A stretch of 64,000 nucleotides of DNA from REEB76 sp963774895. GTDB taxonomy: Bacteria > Pseudomonadota > Gammaproteobacteria > Natronospirales > REEB76. Below the pieces are notes generated by a model. That model did not search any database, was not told where the DNA came from, and worked only from the letters and a program-made list of their open reading frames with translations. Position 1 is the first letter of the stretch; each line of letters starts with the position of its first letter. This document shows, piece by piece, positions 33,033 through 39,441 of the stretch. A program made the translations under genes and the position numbers. The stretch spans positions 62,001-126,000 of the forward strand of contig CAVZGN010000002.1 in NCBI GenBank assembly GCA_963774895.1. Reading direction: 5' to 3'.

Positions 33033-33408
33033 GAGATTTGCTCCTGTTTAACTCGATTTCTACCTTCCGTTTATTACCAAGAAGACATGTATTGTTGGGG
33101 TCGAACCGCTTTCCATTTTTTGTAGCAACAAGTACTAATGTAAATTCCATTTTTCCTGAGAAAACCCCAATAGGACGGTATTGGACATTATTAAATTCAA
33201 ATCGAATCTCGCATAATCCCTCACATGGTCCTTTGAGCTGATCAAAATATGGGCGTACCCATCTTTCTCGTGGTTGAGCACGCAAGTGCCTAATCTTTGT
33301 ATCGAACTTCGCCTGTAGTCTTTCCGGTTGGACTTGATACCAAGTATCAATGACGTCATGCCCGTCATCGTCTAGATAGCATCTAATGGCCCATAAAGAA
33401 CTATACAT
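33013..33408 (-). CDS. RelE/HigB-like toxin
   Basis: A 131-residue protein of the RelE/ParE superfamily, Gp49/HigB branch: an N-terminal WAIRCYLDDDGHDVIDTWYQ, then RERWVRPYFDQLKGPCEGLCEIRFEFNNVQYRPIGVFSG, which is the core beta sheet, and KNGKRFDPNNTCLLGNKRKVEIE. Related toxins cut mRNA in the ribosome. The start codon follows the 16-bp palindrome by a few bases. It lies first in a four-gene overlapping operon on the transposon. Toxicity is inferred from family and partner. Confidence 0.78.
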   Translation of the reverse strand: MYSSLWAIRCYLDDDGHDVIDTWYQVQPERLQAKFDTKIRHLRAQPRERWVRPYFDQLKGPCEGLCEIRFEFNNVQYRPIGVFSGKMEFTLVLVATKNGKRFDPNNTCLLGNKRKVEIELNRSKSHECDME

Positions 33409-33411
33409 ATT

Positions 33412-33427
33412 ATAGCAAATTTGCTAT
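33412..33427. promoter_or_regulatory. Operator palindrome O1 at the toxin start
   Basis: ATAGCAAATTTGCTAT is a perfect 16-bp palindrome ending 4 bp before the toxin start codon. A minus-strand TATAAT at 33414-33409 lies against the ATG. A repressor bound here would block transcription or ribosome binding. A near-identical site lies 44 bp away. Confidence 0.75.
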
Positions 33428-33446
33428 GCAGGCAACATGGGTGTGC

Positions 33447-33476
33447 GTAACAGATATAGCAAAATTGCTATATAAT
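33447..33476 (+). promoter_or_regulatory. Promoter of the tRNA-like gene, containing O2
   Basis: A consensus -10 TATAAT at 33471-33476 is preceded by a partial -35 GTAACA at 33447-33452 with an 18-bp spacer. The tRNA-like gene starts 14 bp downstream of the -10, a normal tRNA leader distance. The spacer contains the O2 palindrome, so a repressor bound there would prevent transcription. Confidence 0.6.
33455..33472. promoter_or_regulatory. Operator palindrome O2
   Basis: TATAGCAAAATTGCTATA is palindromic except at the centre and nearly identical to O1; the centres are 44 bp apart, close to four helical turns. It lies in the spacer of the tRNA-like gene's promoter and upstream of the toxin operon. 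The XRE antitoxin is the natural candidate to bind it. Confidence 0.72.
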
Positions 33477-33490
33477 TAGCGCACCAAATA

Positions 33491-33592
33491 GCGGGCTTGG
33501 TGGAATTGGTATACACAGCGGCCCTGGAAGCCGCCGGATGAACACTCTCCCAAGGGGACTAGTCCATGCAGGTTCGAATCCTGTAGCCCGCA
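33491..33592 (+). tRNA. Class II tRNA-like gene, leucine-type body, anticodon UGG
   Basis: A 102-nt cloverleaf is readable. Acceptor stem GCGGGCT/AGCCCGC (33491-33497, 33585-33591); D-arm GTG-GAATTGGTATA-CAC with U8, A14, G18G19 and A21 in place; anticodon stem GCGGC/GCCGC; T-arm GCAGG-TTCGAAT-CCTGT. Discriminator base is A and CCA is not encoded. The D-arm and A73 are those of tRNA-Leu. The anticodon loop CCTGGAA gives anticodon UGG (proline) and has C instead of the near-universal U33. The variable region is 33 nt, much longer than in ordinary tRNA-Leu. It could be a divergent tRNA, a decoy, or decaying. It lies on the transposon. Confidence 0.7.
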
Positions 33593-33596
33593 CACC

Positions 33597-34559
33597 CTAC
33601 GCGTTAAGTGGCGCACGGTAAAGTAGGCGCTTGCCTTCACTTGCCCGAATAGCGGACTGTATCCGTTGACCATCTTCTATATGGCGGTTGTTATAGCGGA
33701 ATTCAAATTCTGCCATATAGCGGTGTAGGTGTTCCTTACTGACCGCATGATAAATGCCATTCAGTCCACGCTTCACCGTGGCAAAGAAGCTCTCAACCGT
33801 GTTAGTGGTTACATCGCCACGAGCATATTCCTTGATCTTGTGGTTGACAGTTTCATGGCCACCCTTAAATGGCTTGCCAACCCGCCTGTAGGAGATAAAC
33901 TCGTCCGTAATGATGCGGGCGCGGCGATCTACAGAAGCCCGTATTAGCTTGCTCAAAGTTCTGGACGTCACGTCTGCAACGTGCTGGGTCTTAACCTTGC
34001 CACCACGCTGGACCAGAGCTACAACCGGCTCTTTGGTGGACCATTCAGCACGGACGCCTTTGCCCTTATAGCGCGGCTTCCCACCCACGTAGGTCTCGTC
34101 AATCTCAACGGTCCCGGACAATGGACGCGTGACAGAATCGGCCATCGCATAGCGGATGCGGTGCAGCATGAAAAGGGCGGATTTATAGGAAAGACCTGTC
34201 TGCCGGTGGATTTCCAAGGCGCTGACGCCTTTCTTAGAAGTAGAGGCGCGCCAGAAGGCATAGCACCAATGGCGCAGCGGTATCCGGCTATCCTCAAATA
34301 CTGTCCCGGTCCGGACCGTGAATTGCTGCTTGCAGCCCTTACAGCGCCAGCGGTAGTTAGCCTGCCGCTCTCCGGTCTTGGAGTCCGTCATCTGATAGAC
34401 AGCCACGTCCCCGCACTTGGGGCAGCCTGGACGGCCTTCCCAGCGCTGGGATTCCATGAATTCCACGGCGGCTTTTTCAGAGGCACAGGCCAATGGGAGG
34501 GCCTGGGTTGGGACATCGCCCTTGGTGGACCGGTTTTGGACTAGGTTTTTGCGTTTCAT
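33597..34559 (-). CDS. IS1595 family transposase
   Basis: A 320-residue transposase. The N-terminal zinc ribbon (CPKCGD ... WRCKGCKQQFTVRTGTVF, residues ~45-90) and a short helix-turn-helix precede the ISXO2-like catalytic domain. Its acidic residues appear in GTVEIDETYVGG (Asp/Glu), RIITDEFISY (Asp) and TNTVESFFATVKRGL (Asn/Glu), then a C-terminal YMAEFEFRYN. The ATG at 34559 lies seven bases after a -10 box, with no ribosome-binding site; a TTG 36 bp upstream falls within the -35. It is the transposase of the surrounding element and appears full length. Confidence 0.94.
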   Translation of the reverse strand: MKRKNLVQNRSTKGDVPTQALPLACASEKAAVEFMESQRWEGRPGCPKCGDVAVYQMTDSKTGERQANYRWRCKGCKQQFTVRTGTVFEDSRIPLRHWCYAFWRASTSKKGVSALEIHRQTGLSYKSALFMLHRIRYAMADSVTRPLSGTVEIDETYVGGKPRYKGKGVRAEWSTKEPVVALVQRGGKVKTQHVADVTSRTLSKLIRASVDRRARIITDEFISYRRVGKPFKGGHETVNHKIKEYARGDVTTNTVESFFATVKRGLNGIYHAVSKEHLHRYMAEFEFRYNNRHIEDGQRIQSAIRASEGKRLLYRAPLNA

Positions 34560-34566
34560 GCTTAAT

Positions 34567-34595
34567 ATTGTAGATGACGAAAGACCTTTTGTCAA
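34567..34595 (-). promoter_or_regulatory. Transposase promoter, probably leaderless
   Basis: On the minus strand TTGACA (34595-34590) and TACAAT (34572-34567) are separated by exactly 17 bp. The transposase ATG begins 7 bp after the -10, where transcription should start, so the mRNA would have little or no leader. It lies wholly inside the element's right end. Confidence 0.75.
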
Positions 34596-34653
34596 GTATA
34601 AAATAACTCATGATTTAGACTGATTCTAAGAAAAGAGGCCTAAGAGCCCTACC

Positions 34654-34675
34654 TTTCGCTAAGTACATACTTCCG
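34654..34675. repeat. Right terminal inverted repeat
   Basis: The exact reverse complement of 31022-31043, ending ...CATACTTCCG. The right end lies 95 bp upstream of the transposase start codon. Confidence 0.93.
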
Positions 34676-34683
34676 AAATTTTC
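34676..34683. repeat. Right target-site duplication of the transposon
   Basis: AAATTTTC, identical to 31014-31021, immediately follows the right terminal inverted repeat. The bp before it on both sides is also G, so the shared stretch can be read as 9 bp with one base belonging to the repeat. Confidence 0.9.
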
Positions 34684-34835
34684 TTCTGCTTTTAAATACC
34701 TTTTTATATCAATAAGTTATAAGTTTGCAGGCTTACGTTTCGATACCCGGTACCACACATTCGAAGTCTGCGCACCGCGCCTGGCAAAATGACCCCTCTG
34801 GCATACTTGGACGCGACAGCACAGGAATCCCACGC

Positions 34836-35879
34836 ATGTTGATTTACGGGGCCTACGGTTATACCGGCTCACTGATCGTGGAAGCCGCCCTCGAACAAGG
34901 GCTGCGACCGCTGTTAGCCGGGCGCGAAGCCGGTAAACTGAAACCACTGGCTGAGCGCTTCGGCCTCGCGTACAAAGCATTCGATCTACAGGATCAGTCG
35001 GCTTTGGACCAGGCCTTGATAGAACAGCGTCTGGTACTCAACTGCGCTGGTCCCTTTACACAAACCTTCCGGCCGGTGGTGGCAGCCTGCCTGCGTCAGC
35101 GGGTTCACTATCTGGATATCACCGGCGAGATCGAGGTCTTCGAGGGACTGGCGGCTATGCATCAGGAAGCCTTGCGAGCCGGCGTGATGCTGTTGCCGGG
35201 TGTGGGCTTCGACGTGGTGCCCACGGATTGTCTCGCCGCCCATCTCAAGGATCGCCTGCCATCGGCCACCCATCTGGCACTGGCCTTCCGTGCCGGCGGC
35301 GGTTTTTCCCGCGGTACCCGCCGCACCCTGCTGGAGGGACTCGGGCGCAGCGGCGCGGTGCGCCGCGACGGACACATCGTGCCGGTAGCGCCTGCCTGGA
35401 AAGTCCGCCAGGTGGATTTCGGTGATGGCCGCTTGCGCGAGGTAGCCAGCATCCCCTGGGGCGATGTGGCCACTGCCTGGTACAGCACCGGCGTCCCCAA
35501 TATCGAGATCTATGCTGCCTTGCCGCCGGCGCAAATCCGTGCCTTGCGCTTGAGCCGCCACCTGGGCTGGTTGTTGCGCAGCAAGTTATTGCGTGCCCAG
35601 ATAAAGCGCCGTGTCGATAGCGGTGAGGCCGGGCCGGATGCCGCCACGCGCCGGAAAACAGAAAGCCTGGTCTGGGGCGAAGTGCGCGATGCGCAAAATC
35701 AATGCAGGCAGAGCCGTCTGCGTTGCGGCAATGGCTATAGCTTCACGGCACGCTCGGCCGTGGCGGCCGGCAGGCGTGTACTCGGTGGTGACATCAAACC
35801 CGGATTCCAGACGCCCTCACGTGCCTTCGGCATCGGTTTCGTGTTGGCACTGGGTGCGCGCATTACCGATCTGCCGTGA
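34836..35879 (+). CDS. Saccharopine dehydrogenase-like NAD(P)-binding protein
   Basis: A 347-residue protein. The N-terminus MLIYGAYGYTGSLIVEAALE is a dinucleotide-binding fold, followed by AGREAGKLKPLAERFGL, LVLNCAGPFTQTFRPVVAACLRQRVHYLDITGE and GVGFDVVPTDCLAAHL. This is the saccharopine-dehydrogenase-like/trans-acting enoyl reductase group, not a true lysine-pathway enzyme as far as can be judged. The ATG at 34836 is chosen because it begins the Rossmann fold; longer frames add no recognisable sequence. The substrate is unknown. Confidence 0.82.
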   Translation: MLIYGAYGYTGSLIVEAALEQGLRPLLAGREAGKLKPLAERFGLAYKAFDLQDQSALDQALIEQRLVLNCAGPFTQTFRPVVAACLRQRVHYLDITGEIEVFEGLAAMHQEALRAGVMLLPGVGFDVVPTDCLAAHLKDRLPSATHLALAFRAGGGFSRGTRRTLLEGLGRSGAVRRDGHIVPVAPAWKVRQVDFGDGRLREVASIPWGDVATAWYSTGVPNIEIYAALPPAQIRALRLSRHLGWLLRSKLLRAQIKRRVDSGEAGPDAATRRKTESLVWGEVRDAQNQCRQSRLRCGNGYSFTARSAVAAGRRVLGGDIKPGFQTPSRAFGIGFVLALGARITDLP

Positions 35880-35998
35880 ACCGACTCCGGTTGTGTGCCG
35901 AGTGTTAAAATAAGCGTTCCGCATTTTCGATTATCTGCTCTGCGTGCGTTTCAATAGCAGCACCGGCATTCGATCAACCCACTGGAGATTAAATCATC

Positions 35999-36985
35999 AT
36001 GGCAAACAAGCAACCCGTACGCATCGCCGTTACCGGTGCCGCCGGTCAGATCGGCTATCAACTCATATTCCGTATCGCGGCCGGCGACCTGTTCGGTGCG
36101 CAGCAGCCGATGATCCTGCAGCTGCTGGAGATCACGCCGGCACTGGGCGCCCTCAACGGCGTGGTCATGGAACTGAACGACTGCGCATTCCCGACCGTGG
36201 CTGGCATCGTGGCCACTGACAATCCCGAAGTGGCTTTCAAGGACGCGGATTTCGCCATCCTGGTCGGTGCCAAGCCCCGGGGTCCCGGCATGGAGCGCAA
36301 AGATCTATTGCTGGAGAACGCCAAGATCTTCTCTACCCAGGGCAAGGCCATCAATAAAGTGGCAAAGCAGAACATCAAGGTACTGGTGGTCGGCAATCCC
36401 GCCAACACCAACGCCCTGATCACCGCTGCCAACGCGCCGCGCATCAACAAGCAGAACATCACTTCCATGATGCGCCTAGACCATAACCGTGCCGCTTCGC
36501 AACTGGCCGCCAAGGCCGGCGCCCACGTGAATGAAGTGAAGCGCCTGGTGATCTGGGGCAATCACTCCACAACCCAGTATCCGGATATCCATCAAGCAAC
36601 CATCAAGGGCAAACCGGCTGTAAAACTGGTAGATGAGGACTGGGTTAAAAATACATTCATCCCCACGGTACAGCAGCGCGGCGCCGCCATCATCAAGGCG
36701 CGCGGGGCTTCGTCCGCCGCCTCCGCGGCGTCGGCCGCCATCGACCACATGCGCAATTGGGTGATGGGCAGCAAGAATCAGTGGGTCAGCATGGGGGTGC
36801 CTTCCGACGGCAGTTATGGCATCCAGAAAGGCATCATCTACGGTTTCCCGGTGGTGTGCGCCAAGGGCAACTACAAGATCGTGAAGGGCCTCAAGCCGGG
36901 TCCGTTCTCGCAGCAACGCATGCACGCCAGCGAAGCCGAGCTGCTGGAAGAACGTGTCGGCGTTAAGGATCTGCTGGGCAGTTAA
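35999..36985 (+). CDS. mdh: Malate dehydrogenase
   Basis: A 328-residue NAD-dependent malate dehydrogenase of the citric acid cycle, in the long-type form of beta/gammaproteobacteria such as Xanthomonas. Markers: IAVTGAAGQIGYQLIFRIAAGDLFG (NAD-binding), VGAKPRGPGMERKDLL (substrate-binding Arg), VVGNPANTNALI, MMRLDHNRAASQLA (Asp, Arg) and the catalytic His in VIWGNHSTTQYPD. A strong hairpin follows 24 bp after the stop. It also supplies oxaloacetate for PrpC. Confidence 0.97.
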   Translation: MANKQPVRIAVTGAAGQIGYQLIFRIAAGDLFGAQQPMILQLLEITPALGALNGVVMELNDCAFPTVAGIVATDNPEVAFKDADFAILVGAKPRGPGMERKDLLLENAKIFSTQGKAINKVAKQNIKVLVVGNPANTNALITAANAPRINKQNITSMMRLDHNRAASQLAAKAGAHVNEVKRLVIWGNHSTTQYPDIHQATIKGKPAVKLVDEDWVKNTFIPTVQQRGAAIIKARGASSAASAASAAIDHMRNWVMGSKNQWVSMGVPSDGSYGIQKGIIYGFPVVCAKGNYKIVKGLKPGPFSQQRMHASEAELLEERVGVKDLLGS

Positions 36986-37009
36986 ATAATCTTCCTGGAC
37001 AAAAATAAA

Positions 37010-37038
37010 AAGGGCCGCCGTGATTCACGGCGGCCCTT
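37010..37038. terminator. Bidirectional intrinsic terminator
   Basis: A 13-bp perfect stem AAGGGCCGCCGTG / CACGGCGGCCCTT with an ATT loop. It is flanked by an A-run on the left (AAAAATAAAA), which gives a U-tract for the minus-strand S10 peptidase transcript. On the plus strand it follows mdh, with only a TTAT tail. It separates the convergent genes. Confidence 0.85.
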
Positions 37039-37071
37039 ATGTCATCTGCGTCTATGCAGATTCAAGTCCCA

Positions 37072-38622
37072 TCACTTATGGGTCGACTCGATGAACTTGA
37101 CGGTGTTGTCGTGTATGGCCTTGAGCGAAGGGATATGCGCATACACCATGTGACCGGAATCATAGAACGCATATTGGATATTGCTCTGCAGCTTGTCCAC
37201 CATCGGCAGGTGGTGCATGGTGTAGACCGCCGCATAGAAGGGCGTGGCCAGATCGAAATAACCGGAATTCAGCAACACTTTCAGATCCGGGTTATAGGTC
37301 ATGGCCGCCGCCAGATCCGGCATCACGTTGGTGCCGAACGGCAACGGGAAAGGTGATCCCGGCGGCTGGTGCAGGAAGCTCCATTCGGAGAACACATCGA
37401 TCTCCGGGCGATAGACCATATCCTGGCCGAACTTCAGATCCTTGCGCACGTAATCATTGAAAGCCGACACGTACGCTGAACTGATGGCAGCAGACTGGGG
37501 ATCGTATTCCGTAGTTTGGCTGAGCGGATCCATCACCGGACCGGAGAAGCGGCTGTCGAGACGGCCGGTGACATCATCCGAATCCAGCAGCAGCTGGTGT
37601 TCGAACTCGGGGCCGGTGACGCGCAAATTGGCCTTCAGCAGATAACTCACCGGCAGACCGGTGAAGTTATGCAGCTGTTCGGCCATCTGCTGCTTGGCGG
37701 CCGGTTCCAAAGTCGAACCCGCCTGCAGGGCCTTGGCATAGTCGTTCATGGCGAACAGCTCGGCCTGCGTCAGCAACGGCTGGAGTTCCGCCGGCTGGTT
37801 GGGCAGCTTGTGGTGATACCAGGCAGTGGCCGTGAAAGTGGGCAGCATCAGCTCATAGGGCAGGTCGATACCAGGGTTGGAATCGGGGAAATCGGCGTTG
37901 ATGTCGAAATTCAGGATCGCCGACAACAGGATCACGCCATTCAGGTCCACGTCATTGCCGCTTTGCAGATCGTTGACCAGTACCGCCGAACGGGTGGTGC
38001 CGTAACTTTCGCCGAACAGGTATTTGGGCGAATTCCAGCGGCCGTATTTGGAGAGAAACTCGGTGATGAACTGGGCGAAGGCCTTGCCATCCGGATCCAC
38101 GCCGTAGAAATCCTTGGGTGTGCCCACGCCGCCTTTGTCCTTGTCGAGGATGCGGCTAAAACCAGTGCCCATGGCGTCGATGAACACTTCATCGGTGGCG
38201 TCCAGCAGGCTGTAATCGTTGTTGACCAATTGATAGGGCGCAGCCGGCGTATGTGTATGGTCCTCGGTCACTACCCGGCGGGGGCCGAAGGCGCCCATGT
38301 GCAGCCACACCGTGGATGAACCTGGGCCGCCGTTATAGAAGAAGGTCACAGGCCGGTTGGCGGGATTGGCGCCGTCTTTCATATAAGCCACATAGAACAT
38401 GCTGCCGGTGGACTTGCCGTCCTTGTCCTTCAGGATCAGGGTGCCGGCGACCGCCTTGTACTCGATGCGCTGGCCTTCCACCGTCACGCTTCCTTGGGTG
38501 GCGGACTCCTGGGGTGTAGTGGCCGCAGCCGGCGCCTCTTTGGCGGCTGGTTTATCCGCAGCGAAGGCTGGCAAGCTCAGTGCACACAGGGCCAACAGGG
38601 TAAACATTCTCGATTTCAGCAC
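37072..38622 (-). CDS. Secreted S10 family serine carboxypeptidase-like protein
   Basis: A 516-residue exported peptidase. A signal peptide (MLKSRMFTLLALCALSLPAFA) precedes an Ala/Pro/Lys-rich linker. The S10 fold shows the NGGPGSST oxyanion motif, the nucleophile in GESYGTTR, the Asp in NSGYFDLATP and the His in YDSGHMVY. Bacterial members of this family are periplasmic and poorly studied; carboxypeptidase activity is inferred. It converges on mdh and shares the terminator. Confidence 0.9.
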   Translation of the reverse strand: MLKSRMFTLLALCALSLPAFAADKPAAKEAPAAATTPQESATQGSVTVEGQRIEYKAVAGTLILKDKDGKSTGSMFYVAYMKDGANPANRPVTFFYNGGPGSSTVWLHMGAFGPRRVVTEDHTHTPAAPYQLVNNDYSLLDATDEVFIDAMGTGFSRILDKDKGGVGTPKDFYGVDPDGKAFAQFITEFLSKYGRWNSPKYLFGESYGTTRSAVLVNDLQSGNDVDLNGVILLSAILNFDINADFPDSNPGIDLPYELMLPTFTATAWYHHKLPNQPAELQPLLTQAELFAMNDYAKALQAGSTLEPAAKQQMAEQLHNFTGLPVSYLLKANLRVTGPEFEHQLLLDSDDVTGRLDSRFSGPVMDPLSQTTEYDPQSAAISSAYVSAFNDYVRKDLKFGQDMVYRPEIDVFSEWSFLHQPPGSPFPLPFGTNVMPDLAAAMTYNPDLKVLLNSGYFDLATPFYAAVYTMHHLPMVDKLQSNIQYAFYDSGHMVYAHIPSLKAIHDNTVKFIESTHK

Positions 38623-38889
38623 GTGGATCTCCTTTGTAAGGATTGTTCTGAAGGATTGGGGAGTAGTGTAGATGCTGTCTGGACTGCGAACCGGATGATT
38701 AAGTTCCGGCGCGCCGCCTGAATAACAGGGCTGCCACTACGTAACCGTTCACACCGGTCCAGTCGTGAATCACGAAGGTCCTGAAAATAAGACCAAGCAG
38801 CATACCGCTTTCCGGGATTTGATTAAATGCTCGCGTACGGTAGCATCGATTTTTCGGGTGATTCCCAACCTGCCCAGGGCAGCTGCATT

Positions 38890-39324
38890 ATGTCGCGCGT
38901 GACAATCAATTTTCCGGGTGCGTTCCCGTTCAGTACCGAATTGGAGGTGCGCGTCAGCGACCTCAATTACGGCAATCATTTGGGCAACGATAGCGTGCTG
39001 ACACTGGTCCACGAGGCGCGCCGGCGCTTTTTGGAATCACTAGGTCTGGAGGAAATCGGCGCGGACGGCTTGGGTTTCGTGATCGCCGATGCCGCGATTA
39101 TTTACCGCGCCCAGGCCTTCTATGGCGACCGATTGCGCATCCAGGTGGCGGCCGGGGGCTTCGGTAGCCGCGGCTGTGATTTCTATTATCGCATCACTCA
39201 TGTCGCTGACAGCCGGGTGTTAGCCGAAGCCAAAACCGGAGCCGTGTATTTCGATTTTGGTGCGCAAAAGACCCTAAGTTTCCCGACCGAGGTTCTGGCC
39301 AAGCTGCGTGACTCGGTGGTTTAA
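38890..39324 (+). CDS. Acyl-CoA thioesterase-like (4HBT) protein
   Basis: A 144-residue hotdog-fold thioesterase: LEVRVSDLNYGNHLGNDSVLTLVHEARRRF is the typical catalytic opening (Asp, then H-rich helix), followed by VIADAAIIYRAQAFYGDRLRIQVAAGG. It hydrolyses acyl-CoA or acyl-carrier thioesters; substrate unknown. The start at 38890 matches the family length; an upstream ATG adds 21 unrelated residues. It precedes fadE by 117 bp on the same strand, so a role in fatty-acid metabolism is plausible. Confidence 0.82.
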   Translation: MSRVTINFPGAFPFSTELEVRVSDLNYGNHLGNDSVLTLVHEARRRFLESLGLEEIGADGLGFVIADAAIIYRAQAFYGDRLRIQVAAGGFGSRGCDFYYRITHVADSRVLAEAKTGAVYFDFGAQKTLSFPTEVLAKLRDSVV

Positions 39325-39441
39325 CACGTCGCCCTTAACGGCCAGACTGCGCTGGAGTATAGTTTTCTGCATCTTCCGCTGGTGATCAGTACACACCTTG
39401 ATCACCGGTCTGCCTGGCAATAACAAGCAGGAAACAAACCC

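Larger units (their letters stand above)
31022..34675. mobile_element. Cargo-carrying IS1595-family transposon
   Basis: A 3,654-bp element defined by perfect 22-bp terminal inverted repeats (31022-31043 and 34654-34675, starting CGGAAGTATG and ending with GCGAAA) and flanking 8-bp direct repeats. The transposase gene (33597-34559) reads inward from the right end. Cargo from left to right: a small gene and fic (plus strand), a four-gene overlapping toxin-antitoxin-like operon (minus), two operator palindromes, and a tRNA-like gene (plus). The cargo is visibly AT-richer than the GC-rich flanks. Classic IS1595 elements are about 0.7-1.2 kb, so roughly 2.5 kb is passenger DNA. Confidence 0.92.

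Noticed and set aside
32065..33408. A simple two-gene HigBA module
   Set aside because: Two further genes overlap in the same direction and the antitoxin has a long tail, so a two-gene description leaves out half of the operon.
33491..33592. An ordinary tRNA-Leu or tRNA-Pro
   Set aside because: The anticodon, C33 and 33-nt variable region do not fit tRNA-Leu, and the class II shape and D-arm do not fit tRNA-Pro.
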